Under the pieces are notes generated by a model. The model was not told where the DNA came from and did not search any database. It worked only from the letters and a program-made list of their open reading frames with translations. Shown here piece by piece: positions 14,600 through 22,374 of a stretch of 27,484 bases of DNA (its first letter is position 1; every line of letters starts with the position of its first letter). Made by a program: the position numbers and the translations under genes. The DNA is from Bacillota bacterium (GTDB taxonomy: Bacteria > Bacillota > Clostridia > Clostridiales > Clostridiaceae). Location: assembly GCA_030706015.1 (NCBI GenBank), contig JAUZPI010000061.1, positions 1-27,484 on the forward strand. Reading direction: 5' to 3'.

Positions 14600-16614
14600 G
14601 ATTTGCTGCCCCCTTTCGTTTCTTTTAAAACTTCTATAAAGGCCTCAAGACGTGTCTTTATCTGGCCTGTATCACCTTGAGAATAATCACTATCAAGTTC
14701 TAAAACAGGTATGCCCATATCTTGAAACTTCTTCATGAAACTATTCTTTGTCATACCATAACATGGGCAAAACTTTAGATAAGTGTAAATAACTGCATCT
14801 ACCTTATATTCCTCAGCCAATTTAGCTGAAAAATCTACCCTTGTAGAAAGAGGATATTGTCTTGCACAAGGAGCTTGATCTAAATATGTGGCAGCTAGGT
14901 CTTTCCATGGATCATCTGTTTCTTCAAAACGGTAATAGAAAGGACTTAGTCCTGTGCAGTGATCTTCCACCACTATATTTACTCCTAAATCTTTTTCAAG
15001 CAAGTCCATAATACGACGGTCACCGTCAGCCATAATACCACCTGCTATCATTATACGAAGACGTGGAGCTTCATCATCTTGTATGCTGGATAATCTATTA
15101 TAAATATCGCCTAATATTTGAAGCTGTTCTTGAGCTGGAATTGTTCTAAAAGCTCTAGTAATCTCCAAGAAATCAGTACCTGAAATTGGAGGATTATTGC
15201 GCTTTCTCAAATCAGATATGTCTTTAATTAACTGTCTAATTTGTTTATAAAGCCTTATATTTTCACGAACATTATCTTCATCTATTTGTTTTCCTGTAAG
15301 GTTTTCTAAATCGTTTTTGAAATTAATAATTTCTTCACGGAAAAGCTTTCTTACGGATTCTTTTTCACTGCCTCGTGGAACCACATATCCATGTGTAGGC
15401 TTAAAGTAGTTATCAATTGCATCTGAGGCAGCTCTCATAGAATCACAAGTATAGAAGGTAACCACCTGATCTAAGGCATCATGCAGCGGCTCTTTAGTCA
15501 TAAAATTACCTAAAAGACTCTTAGTAACATCGCAGAATACGCTTTTTGTTATTAATTCACCTTGACCAACTACATTAGGTTCACCGCATTTTGCAAGTCT
15601 TGTATATGCTACACCTGCAGCACTAAGTAGTTCTACTGGTGTATAAGTGCAGAGATATCCTATCTTTTTAACATCCTTACGCTCTATAATAGACATTTCT
15701 GCATCTTCTATTCTACGAGTTAAATCAGAAAGATCCGCCTTTTGTGAAGTGATCTCCTGGTTTCTTGTATTGCTGACCTTAGCAGCTAGCCTTTGAGCAT
15801 AAATTGCAGCTCCCAAAGCACCTGCGTAAACCATGTTTAGGCGTGGAATAACAATTTTGTGACCTAATAAAGTTTCTAATGCATGTTTCATACCGATATT
15901 ATTAGATACACCACCTGTAAATACAAGGTCTGCCTCCAAAGGAATTTGGTTAAGCAGGCTGATAACACGTTTTGCAGATGCAAAATGTATACCAGCAGCA
16001 ATATCTTCACAGGATTCCCCTTTAGCTCTAAGAGATACAACTTCAGACTCTGCAAAAACTACACACTGGCTGCTGACCTCCAGTTCCTTTTTAGCTTTCA
16101 AGGAAGCTGGTCCAACCTCATGCATTGTTAAACCTAATAAATTTGCAGCCTTTTCCAAGAATCTTCCTGTACCAGCAGCACATTTATCATTCATCTTGAA
16201 CTTTACAACCTTACCTGTTTTAGGATCAACTTGTATTCCTTTTGCATCTTGACCACCAATGTCTATAATGGTACGTGTGCCTGCGTTCAAATAATGTGCT
16301 CCCATAGCGTGACAGGAAATCTCAGTGAGAATTTCAGTTGGAATACCTGTAAACATAATGGATACACGTCCATAACCAGTACCCACAACATAATTTAATT
16401 GTTCAGAGGTAATGCCTGCCTTCTCAAATACCTCCTCTAGCAATTCTTCTGCTGTTATCTGCATGTTAACACCTGTTGGAACAAGAGCTGTATATATTTG
16501 ACGCTCATGTATCAGAACTGCTTTTGCATTTCTTGATCCAATGTCCACACCAAGCACAGTAATATCTGAAATCTCGTCTACAAGAACTGGATCTATTACT
16601 TCTTCGATTTTCAT
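14596..16614 (-). CDS. Fusion of acyl-CoA dehydratase activase and dehydratase subunit
   Basis: A 672-residue two-part protein. Residues about 18-275 are a BadF/BadG/BcrA/BcrD ATPase: LGVDIGSRNAKAVL, VVGTGYGRV, DIGGQDAKG, GGVSNNIGMKHAL, with Cys145 (NDKCAAGTGRF) and Cys184 (SSQCVVFAESE) expected to hold the [4Fe-4S] cluster shared across an activase dimer. A charged linker (about 280-315) leads to a dehydratase-type domain (315-665) with Cys322, Cys361, Cys390 (YTCDSMRA), Cys553, Cys583 and Cys616/618 (KFCPCYG). Electron donor and acceptor are thus tethered. AGGAGG precedes the ATG by 7 bases. The activase half is a close paralogue of the separate activase upstream, indicating duplication. 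The fusion is coherent: no frameshift is needed. Confidence 0.9.
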   Translation of the reverse strand: MKIEEVIDPVLVDEISDITVLGVDIGSRNAKAVLIHERQIYTALVPTGVNMQITAEELLEEVFEKAGITSEQLNYVVGTGYGRVSIMFTGIPTEILTEISCHAMGAHYLNAGTRTIIDIGGQDAKGIQVDPKTGKVVKFKMNDKCAAGTGRFLEKAANLLGLTMHEVGPASLKAKKELEVSSQCVVFAESEVVSLRAKGESCEDIAAGIHFASAKRVISLLNQIPLEADLVFTGGVSNNIGMKHALETLLGHKIVIPRLNMVYAGALGAAIYAQRLAAKVSNTRNQEITSQKADLSDLTRRIEDAEMSIIERKDVKKIGYLCTYTPVELLSAAGVAYTRLAKCGEPNVVGQGELITKSVFCDVTKSLLGNFMTKEPLHDALDQVVTFYTCDSMRAASDAIDNYFKPTHGYVVPRGSEKESVRKLFREEIINFKNDLENLTGKQIDEDNVRENIRLYKQIRQLIKDISDLRKRNNPPISGTDFLEITRAFRTIPAQEQLQILGDIYNRLSSIQDDEAPRLRIMIAGGIMADGDRRIMDLLEKDLGVNIVVEDHCTGLSPFYYRFEETDDPWKDLAATYLDQAPCARQYPLSTRVDFSAKLAEEYKVDAVIYTYLKFCPCYGMTKNSFMKKFQDMGIPVLELDSDYSQGDTGQIKTRLEAFIEVLKETKGGSKS

Positions 16615-16625
16615 TATCTTTCCTC

Positions 16626-17504
16626 CTAACTTTCTTTTGCTATGCTGCTATCTCTAAACGCTCTTTTAGCAAGCACTGCTGCACCAAGAGCGCCACAGTA
16701 AACTGTATCTAATGCAGTTGTTTTGATAGGATTCTTTAGTAAATCCTCAAGAGCATGCTTCATGCCAAGATTATTTGAAACACCACCTGAAAATACTAGC
16801 TCTGGGTCAAGTCCAATACGTTTTACCAAGTTTTTAACACGTCGTGCTGCCGCAAAATGAATACCAGCTGCGATATCCTCACGCTTTTCTCCACGTGCCT
16901 TAAGAGAAATAATTTCTGACTCTGCAAAAACCACGCATTGGCTGCTGATTTCAAGTTTCTTTTTGGATTCCAAAACGCGGTCACCAAGTTCTTCAAGAGA
17001 ATATCCAAGCATCTCTGCTGTTTTTTCTAAGAATCTGCCTGTACCTGCTGCACATTTATCGTTCATAACAAATTCAATAACATGACCATTTTCAGGATCG
17101 ATTTTAATTGCCTTACAATCCTGCCCTCCAATATCTATAATTGTTCTGGTTCCGGCATTAAGGAAATGTGCGCCAAGAGCATGACAGGTAATCTCTGTCA
17201 TCACTCCAGAGGGAATATCCTGGAACTGCATAGCTACGCGGCCATAACCAGTTCCAACAATCCATGAAATTTCACTTCTTTCAATCTCTGCTCCTTTAAC
17301 AAGCCTAGCAATCAAGCGCTCTGCTGTTTCTTGAGAATCAACTCCGCTTGCACTTATAACTGTGTATAGCTGGTTGTCATGAATCAAAACTGCCTTGGAC
17401 TGACGAGAGCCAATATCTATTCCAATTGTACTCACGCCATCAAGCAGCTCTGGAAGTCTTTCTTTAGGCATAATTTCATTTATACTTACACTATTAATTA
17501 CCAT
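16626..17504 (-). CDS. Acyl-CoA dehydratase activase (BadF/BadG/BcrA/BcrD ATPase family)
   Basis: ATP-driven electron activator of 292 residues, homologous to HgdC and HadI. Motifs: IGIDIGSRQSKAVL (phosphate 1), VGTGYGRVAMQF, ITCHALGAHFLNAG, DIGGQDCKAI (phosphate 2), NDKCAAGTGRFLEK with Cys151 and SSQCVVFAESEI with Cys190 as [4Fe-4S] ligands, and FSGGVSNNLGMKHAL. Known relatives are homodimers with one bridging cluster that couple two ATP to injection of one electron into the partner dehydratase. GGAGG lies 7 bases before the ATG. It lies 11 bases before the fusion gene and 83 bases after the MFS gene. Having a second, unfused activase is unusual; it may pair with the last gene of the operon or form mixed dimers with the fused copy. 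Confidence 0.93.
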   Translation of the reverse strand: MVINSVSINEIMPKERLPELLDGVSTIGIDIGSRQSKAVLIHDNQLYTVISASGVDSQETAERLIARLVKGAEIERSEISWIVGTGYGRVAMQFQDIPSGVMTEITCHALGAHFLNAGTRTIIDIGGQDCKAIKIDPENGHVIEFVMNDKCAAGTGRFLEKTAEMLGYSLEELGDRVLESKKKLEISSQCVVFAESEIISLKARGEKREDIAAGIHFAAARRVKNLVKRIGLDPELVFSGGVSNNLGMKHALEDLLKNPIKTTALDTVYCGALGAAVLAKRAFRDSSIAKES

Positions 17505-17587
17505 AATAAATCCTCCATTAATAAATTTAGTTAATCAATAAATATATCTAAGATATCCTATGTGAATAGTAGGATTAAACTTATTCT

Positions 17588-18952
17588 TTAACCGTATATT
17601 TTTACTTGTGAATCTTGTAATGTATCATTTAATTCCTCAAGAGATTTACCAAATGTATGCACTCCCCATATTCCAGTGATAGTGGAACTGACTAATAATA
17701 ATATTCCCATTAGTGAAAATACCCCCATATATCCATACTTAGTATTTACTATAGGAACTATTGCGCTAACCAAGGCAATGCCTAATCTCCCCAGGCTATA
17801 TACGATACCTACTGCTGTACTGCGTATATTAGTTGGATATAATTCACCTAGATAAGCTAAAGTTAGCGGGCTATTAGCTTGTAGCATCATTGCTATAATT
17901 ACAGCAACAGCTATAATAACAGCCTTAGCTTGTAGATCAGCATATACAACGGACAACACTGCTGCTATCATAAAAACAACAACTATGGATACCTTTCTTC
18001 CAAATCTATCTGAAATTAGAGAAGCAAAGAAAGGACCTGCTACCATTCCAAAGGATATAAATAAAGTCAGAAGTGAAGTATCTTGTAGAGAATAACCCTT
18101 TGTGCTGAATAAAGTTGGTGCCCAATTAATAAAAATAAATGCTGCTGGATAAGCAATGGTGAATATTGAAAGAAGCACTAAAGTATTTTTAATATTTTTT
18201 CTGCTAACAATATCCTTTATATTCTTATTTATTTTTGTTACTGCTACCTCTTTTACTATAGAACTAGTTAAATCTAATTTTTGCCCTGCTATTTCTTCAA
18301 CGATTTTCTCAGCCTCTGCTGCTCTCCCCTTAGATACTAGCCATCTTGGCGATTCTCTAAGCCAAAATATTCCGAGCACAGCTGTTATTAAACCTAAGCC
18401 TCCGATAAAGTAAACTATTCTCCATGCATTAGGACCAACGTGTGTTATCACTTTTACAATAATACCAATTACGGGTATAGCAGCACATCCTGCTCCTACA
18501 GCAATAGCCTGCCACTTACCTCTGCTGTCTTTAGGCAGCATCTCCAACAAATAAGGTGTTGAAACGATAACCAAACTTGCCACTCCAATACCTGTAAAAA
18601 ATCTTCCCATTATAAAAGTTACAAAATTCGGTGCTAATCCATTAATTATAGAGAAAATAGAAAAAATAAATATAGATATGATAAAACCTTTTTTCCTTCC
18701 TAATTTATCAGAAATAAATCCACCTAACAAACCTCCAACAAACATACCAATAAAGAATACTGAATTTATCTGTCCAACCTGCGTCAGAGAGAGCCCCCAA
18801 GATTTAATTAATATTGGAGCAACAAAACTAAAATTATAATTATCTGCTATATCAAAGAAATAAGCAATTGCAACTAAAAATATTAACCTGAGATGCATAG
18901 GTTTAATTAAAGCATTATCAAAGTAATTTGGTACAATCTTTGTATTTTTCAT
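17588..18952 (-). CDS. MFS transporter (sugar porter / aromatic acid:H+ symporter-like)
   Basis: Twelve-helix major facilitator of 454 residues in the cytoplasmic membrane. Signatures: AYFFDIADNYNFSFVAPIL in helix 1, which resembles the acidic D-x-x-D stretch of aromatic-acid:proton symporters, GGFISDKLGRKKGF in loop 2-3, WLRESPRWLVSKGR before the central loop, and SLISDRFGRKVS in loop 8-9. Such proteins usually import organic acids or sugars. AGGAGGAG lies 11 bases before the ATG. It is the first gene of the operon with both activases and dehydratase subunits, so it likely imports their substrate or a precursor. Its leader is about 245 bases long with nested inverted repeats. Import rather than export is inference from subfamily and context. 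Confidence 0.88.
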   Translation of the reverse strand: MKNTKIVPNYFDNALIKPMHLRLIFLVAIAYFFDIADNYNFSFVAPILIKSWGLSLTQVGQINSVFFIGMFVGGLLGGFISDKLGRKKGFIISIFIFSIFSIINGLAPNFVTFIMGRFFTGIGVASLVIVSTPYLLEMLPKDSRGKWQAIAVGAGCAAIPVIGIIVKVITHVGPNAWRIVYFIGGLGLITAVLGIFWLRESPRWLVSKGRAAEAEKIVEEIAGQKLDLTSSIVKEVAVTKINKNIKDIVSRKNIKNTLVLLSIFTIAYPAAFIFINWAPTLFSTKGYSLQDTSLLTLFISFGMVAGPFFASLISDRFGRKVSIVVVFMIAAVLSVVYADLQAKAVIIAVAVIIAMMLQANSPLTLAYLGELYPTNIRSTAVGIVYSLGRLGIALVSAIVPIVNTKYGYMGVFSLMGILLLVSSTITGIWGVHTFGKSLEELNDTLQDSQVKIYG

Positions 18953-19205
18953 AAATTATTTCACTCTCCTCCTATAAAATTAATTTATTTTATAAAAACT
19001 TAAAGCCAGCTGTTTTTATTTAAGTAAGAAATTCAACCTCCAATTTTTTTGGTCAGTTTATATGAATTTCAAACTATTCTTATAGATTTAGTAGGATTAA
19101 CACTAGTCGCTAACCACTTTATTAAAAATGGTTAACACAGTAACTATGGTGACTAGCAGTTAATTCAGATACTACTTGAAACTTGTAGTTGCTAATTGTA
19201 CTGTA
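18953..19205 (-). promoter_or_regulatory. Long untranslated leader of the dehydratase operon with nested inverted repeat
   Basis: Between the predicted start of transcription near 19199 and the MFS gene lie about 245 bases without an ORF that has a ribosome binding site. TTAACACTAGTC (19097-19108) and GACTAGCAGTTAA (19151-19163) form outer arms (CTAGTC/GACTAG plus TTAAC/GTTAA), and TAACCA/TGGTTA (19111-19116, 19129-19134) form inner arms. The element could be an operator for the upstream TetR-type protein or an RNA structure; its position some 35-100 bases into the transcript allows both. Confidence 0.45.
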
Positions 19206-19234
19206 ATTTTACTATCACATTTTGGCTTTGTCAA
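19206..19234 (-). promoter_or_regulatory. Promoter of the MFS/activase/dehydratase operon
   Basis: On the minus strand a perfect TTGACA (19234-19229), 17-base spacer and TAAAAT (19211-19206) make a strong sigma-A promoter. It lies between the TetR-type gene's terminator and the operon. Confidence 0.8.
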
Positions 19235-19308
19235 TACTATTCTGGTAAGTATTTTATTTTTTTCCATCAGAGCTTCATTTCAATATTCCTTAGATAGCTT
19301 TAAAAAGA

Positions 19309-19355
19309 AAAAAGTTAGAGCCACTGCTTTATTATCTTAGCAGCTCTAACTTTTT
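19309..19355 (-). terminator. Terminator of the TetR-type regulator gene
   Basis: AAAAAGTTAGAG (19309-19320) pairs with CTCTAACTTTTT (19344-19355), and inner CTGCT with AGCAG, with a 3-base bulge and 10-base loop. On the minus strand it ends in TTTTTTCTTTTT. It starts 11 bases after the stop codon and separates the regulator from the operon. Confidence 0.85.
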
Positions 19356-19365
19356 GTACTCTTAA

Positions 19366-20127
19366 TTATATTTTTATATCTCTAAATAGTAACTCTATAA
19401 ATTGTTTTCCCAGTTCATTATAATGTTCATATGAAAAAATACCTAATCCACCTATATAAGAAAATGTCATCTCAGCTAATGCCCTGCAGTCAATATTTCT
19501 TTTAAATATACCTTCATCTTTTCCCCTCTTAAAGATATCTTCTATCAGCTTAATAGTTTGACTCCACATATCATCTAAAATTACTTTTATATTGTTGTTT
19601 AATTTTGAGTAATGTAAAGCATTATAAAACATTAAATTGTTATATTTCTTATTAAAATACGAAATGGCATAGTCAAATATTTTCTGCAAAAATATAGACG
19701 GCTCAAAGGGAATACTTTTTAAGTGTTCTTCTAGTTTTTTTCTGTTTACAATTTCATTTTTCAAACTTGCTTCCAAGAGCTCCTCTTTGCTTGAAAAATA
19801 GCGGTATATAGAGGACCTTTTTAAGCCAACAGCGCTGGCTATAGTATCAATATCAATTTTCTCATAAGGTTTTTTCGAGAACTCTTCTATAGCCTTTTGC
19901 AATATTTCCTCTCGTATGGAATAAAAATTGGATTCATCTTTATTAGAAGAAGATTTAATTTCAGAAATTAAGTCTTCCTTGGAAGAAAAGTGTTTATAAA
20001 AAGTGGACTTACTAATTTTACAATTGTTCACTACTTTTGTTACACTTAAGGCTCTTACTCCTTCTGTATCTATAAGTTCACTAGCATATTTTAATATCTT
20101 TTCTTTACTTAAATCAACTTTTTCCAT
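19366..20127 (-). CDS. TetR-type regulator with two tandem HTH domains
   Basis: Predicted repressor of 253 residues with an unusual layout. Residues about 7-58 form one TetR N-terminal domain (SKEKILKYASELIDTEGVRA, then STFYKHFSSKEDLISEI), and residues about 71-122 form a second one (IREEILQKAIEEFSKKPYEK, then SSIYRYFSSKEELLEASL). The all-helical ligand-binding/dimerisation region follows from about 130. TetR proteins normally have one such domain in about 200 residues. Both HTH domains keep the T-x-Y-x-[HY]F-x-SKE-x-L signature and so may both bind DNA. It has its own promoter and terminator and sits directly upstream of the activase/dehydratase operon, its most likely target. AGAAGGA precedes the ATG. 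Confidence 0.9.
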   Translation of the reverse strand: MEKVDLSKEKILKYASELIDTEGVRALSVTKVVNNCKISKSTFYKHFSSKEDLISEIKSSSNKDESNFYSIREEILQKAIEEFSKKPYEKIDIDTIASAVGLKRSSIYRYFSSKEELLEASLKNEIVNRKKLEEHLKSIPFEPSIFLQKIFDYAISYFNKKYNNLMFYNALHYSKLNNNIKVILDDMWSQTIKLIEDIFKRGKDEGIFKRNIDCRALAEMTFSYIGGLGIFSYEHYNELGKQFIELLFRDIKI

Positions 20128-20216
20128 TTACTATTCCTTCTAAACTATATATTCTATAAACAATTAAGACATTTACACATTTCTAATATGAATGCACATT
20201 CTCTTTTCATTGTCTA

Positions 20217-20245
20217 ATTATAATTCATGCTGCAATTATTATCAA
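20217..20245 (-). promoter_or_regulatory. Promoter of the tandem-HTH TetR gene
   Basis: On the minus strand TTGATA (20245-20240), a 17-base spacer and a perfect TATAAT (20222-20217) lie 90 bases before the start codon. Confidence 0.75.
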
Positions 20246-20260
20246 AGCTTTTATCCTATT

Positions 20261-20701
20261 TTAAATATCCTTACCCATAAAAACCATGTCTTTAAATTCT
20301 CCAAAACCATTCTTTAGATAAAACTCACTTGTCTTATTTCCTTTTGAAGTTAAGAGAATAATCCTTGCTGCACCTTGTGCTTTAACTCGCAGCTCTAATT
20401 CGCTAAGCATTTCGCGGCCTATTCCTTTTCCCTGCAACTCACTAGAAACAAATGCTTCCTTTAAATTGTAGAGTATCATATTATCATAATGCTCGTAGTT
20501 CCCCAATATAGCACCCTTAACTTTATCACCTGCCATATATAGAACACCTTCAAAATTAGGAGTCATAAAAAAGTCATGTAATCTTCTATAGGCAGTTTCA
20601 AGTATCCACTTGTCATTCCAGGGTTCACCATTAAAAACATCAACATATAACCCTGAACATTCCAAAACATGTTCTTCTGTTATACTAATTATATCTTTCA
20701 A
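20261..20701 (-). CDS. GNAT family N-acetyltransferase
   Basis: Acetyltransferase of 146 residues. VFNGEPWNDKWILETAYRRL near the N-terminus is typical of a group related to aminoglycoside 6'-N-acetyltransferases. The acetyl-CoA loop is ELQGKGIGREML near residues 89-100, and the C-terminal EFYLKNGFGEF closes the fold. Substrate unknown; resistance is only one possibility. The start is a TTG at 20701, chosen because AAAGGTGG lies 7 bases upstream and no ATG is available nearby. That ribosome binding site overlaps the stop of a dapF fossil, suggesting that this gene once followed a dapF homologue in an operon. Confidence 0.88.
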   Translation of the reverse strand: MKDIISITEEHVLECSGLYVDVFNGEPWNDKWILETAYRRLHDFFMTPNFEGVLYMAGDKVKGAILGNYEHYDNMILYNLKEAFVSSELQGKGIGREMLSELELRVKAQGAARIILLTSKGNKTSEFYLKNGFGEFKDMVFMGKDI

Positions 20702-20714
20702 ATAAATACCACCT

Positions 20715-20873
20715 TTATTTGTTTAAATTCTTTATAAATTCATCTCTTAAGTTTCCTTCAGCTATTTTTCTTACTTCTCCAGTCATTCTATATTCCAATT
20801 ATCAGCTGCTTCTATAAATAACTCTTCACCAAGCATTTAAATTTTGACTTTATTGTCAATTAATTTTCTTATT
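20715..20873 (-). pseudogene. Fossil of a dapF 3' end
   Basis: The segment reads, across one stop and one frameshift, KLIDNKVKI-stop-MLGEELFIEAADNWNI-shift-MTGEVRKIAEGNLRDEFIKN. It aligns with the last 50 residues of the DapF-like protein at 23548-24417 (NLVDSKVKIKMLGGELLIEI, then WNIKMTGEVRQIAEGVLSDE). It is diverged by many silent and some replacement changes, so it is an old paralogue, not a recent copy. The upstream part of the gene is gone; instead the lipoprotein gene runs into it. Confidence 0.8.
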
Positions 20874-21337
20874 TCTGGGGACAGCATTCTAATAGGTTTT
20901 TCATTTGTATTTGTGCTTATGATAATTTCGCCTGGGATATCAATCTGTGAGACCTCAGTTGAACCATGTGAAAGCTTGGTGGTCTTATTCTCCACAGCGG
21001 CTTTAATTTGAATTATTGAACCATTTTTTAGTTCTAAAATTAATACTGTAGGCGAGCTGCCTTTGTTACTAATCCTTTCATCAGCTTCCCCTTGAACCTT
21101 ACCAGTATTTAAAGAATTTACAATATCTTTAAGCAACTTAACATGATCAGGATTATTAAAATCAAAGGTATAGTTTTTAGTCGGACTTCCGCCTGTTCTC
21201 GCCAATTCAATTCTTGCTGCCTTAATATTCTCAAATTTAAGTGTTTTTATAGTTTTTGCTGAAATCTCTTTAGAACATCCCGTCATAAATAATATTGAGA
21301 AAATCAAACCATAAATTATGAGTTTAATAATTTTCAT
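20837..21337 (-). CDS. Lipoprotein whose C-terminus runs into a dapF fossil
   Basis: Predicted surface lipoprotein of 166 residues, family not recognised. MKIIKLIIYGLIFSILFMTGC is a type II signal peptide with lipobox Cys21. The mature part is a beta-rich domain with KAARIELARTGGSP, NGSIIQIKAAVENKT and IPGEIIISTNTNEKPIRML. The final residues (about KLIDNKVKI) correspond to the dapF-derived sequence downstream, and the TAA at 20837 sits where the DapF paralogue has Lys. Thus the present C-terminus was probably created by a deletion that joined two genes. AAGGAG precedes the ATG by 10 bases. It is divergent from the phosphatase gene at 21444. Confidence 0.8.
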   Translation of the reverse strand: MKIIKLIIYGLIFSILFMTGCSKEISAKTIKTLKFENIKAARIELARTGGSPTKNYTFDFNNPDHVKLLKDIVNSLNTGKVQGEADERISNKGSSPTVLILELKNGSIIQIKAAVENKTTKLSHGSTEVSQIDIPGEIIISTNTNEKPIRMLSPEIRKLIDNKVKI

Positions 21338-21443
21338 TTTGTCTGCTCTCCTTTTTATTTTGGGATTCTACTGAATAAAAAATATTTCAACAGTATAAAA
21401 TATACCTAGAAAATTTATATTTCCTATAATGAGGTAATGATAA

Positions 21444-22355
21444 ATGTATAAAAAGCTTGCAACCTATTTCACTATCTTTCTTATATTTTTATTTTCACTA
21501 ACCATTGGAGACCAAATAATACATGCGTGTAATTTGTATTCTAATGAAACGGATACTGTAAATCTTGTATTGGATTCATTAAATTATAATGCCCTTCCTC
21601 ATAAGTTCCGCAAAACTTCTGATTTAACGAATTTGAAGGATGCTAATTTGAATCTCAAAGGACTTGATAAATTAAATATTTCTGGCAGTGAGCAATTTTC
21701 AGAGTATAATTTGCCGTTATTAATAAACAAAATAGGGACCTCCTCACCTATTACTGTTATTGACTTAAGACAGGAATCACATGGATTTATAAACGGCCTG
21801 CCTGTCAGCTGGTCAAATTCTAAAAACAACGCCAATATGGGTTTAACAAGGACGGAAGTTTTAATGAATGAAGCTAACAAACTGGCTGGCATTAAACTTA
21901 ATACTCCTATTTCTTTCTATAATCATCCCGGCAAAACAATAGTGCCTGCAAAGGTTCAAAGTGAAAATCAACTTGTTACTTCTAAACAATTATCATATGT
22001 ACGTATACCTGTAACAGACGGCAAAATTCCTACTAATGATATGGTTGATTATTTTATTGATTTTGTAAACTCTCAACCCCAAAATAGCTGGCTGCACTTT
22101 CACTGTAAGAAAGGTATAGGAAGAACCACTACCTTTATGATTATGTATGATATGATAAAAAACTATAATCAAGCTACCTTTGATGACATAATAAAGAGAC
22201 AGCTGTTATTAGCCAATTTTAATGAAGAACGGATTAATTCCTTTAAGAACCCAGAAAGAATAAAATTTCTTGAAACCTTCTATAAATACTGTAAAGAAAA
22301 TGGCCCCAATTTCAAAATTAAATGGAGCATTTGGAATAGGCACTATGTACTATAA
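21444..22355 (+). CDS. Secreted PTP-like phosphatase (cysteine phytase type)
   Basis: Protein of 303 residues from the protein-tyrosine-phosphatase-like inositol polyphosphatase (PTPLP, cysteine phytase) group. An N-terminal hydrophobic segment (residues about 6-24) followed by an AC-N region acts as signal peptide or anchor. Diagnostic motifs are DLRQESHGFINGLPVSW (about 107-123), the P-loop HCKKGIGRTTTF with nucleophile Cys221 and Arg227, and a likely general acid Asp192 in RIPVTDGKIP. Two lysines in the P-loop fit highly phosphorylated inositol or phosphoinositide substrates. Known relatives dephosphorylate phytate. GAGG lies 9 bases before the ATG. It is an isolated plus-strand gene, convergent with the acyltransferase gene with a 19-base gap. 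Confidence 0.88.
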   Translation: MYKKLATYFTIFLIFLFSLTIGDQIIHACNLYSNETDTVNLVLDSLNYNALPHKFRKTSDLTNLKDANLNLKGLDKLNISGSEQFSEYNLPLLINKIGTSSPITVIDLRQESHGFINGLPVSWSNSKNNANMGLTRTEVLMNEANKLAGIKLNTPISFYNHPGKTIVPAKVQSENQLVTSKQLSYVRIPVTDGKIPTNDMVDYFIDFVNSQPQNSWLHFHCKKGIGRTTTFMIMYDMIKNYNQATFDDIIKRQLLLANFNEERINSFKNPERIKFLETFYKYCKENGPNFKIKWSIWNRHYVL

Positions 22356-22374
22356 TGTCTATTCCAATTAAAAT

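Noticed and set aside
21425..21430. TATAAT as the -10 box of the phosphatase gene
   Set aside because: It lies only 13 bases before the ATG, so a transcript from it would lack the ribosome binding site.
21599..21892. 97-codon minus-strand ORF opposite the phosphatase gene
   Set aside because: Shadow of the PTP-like phosphatase, whose catalytic motifs are unmistakable in the other frame.
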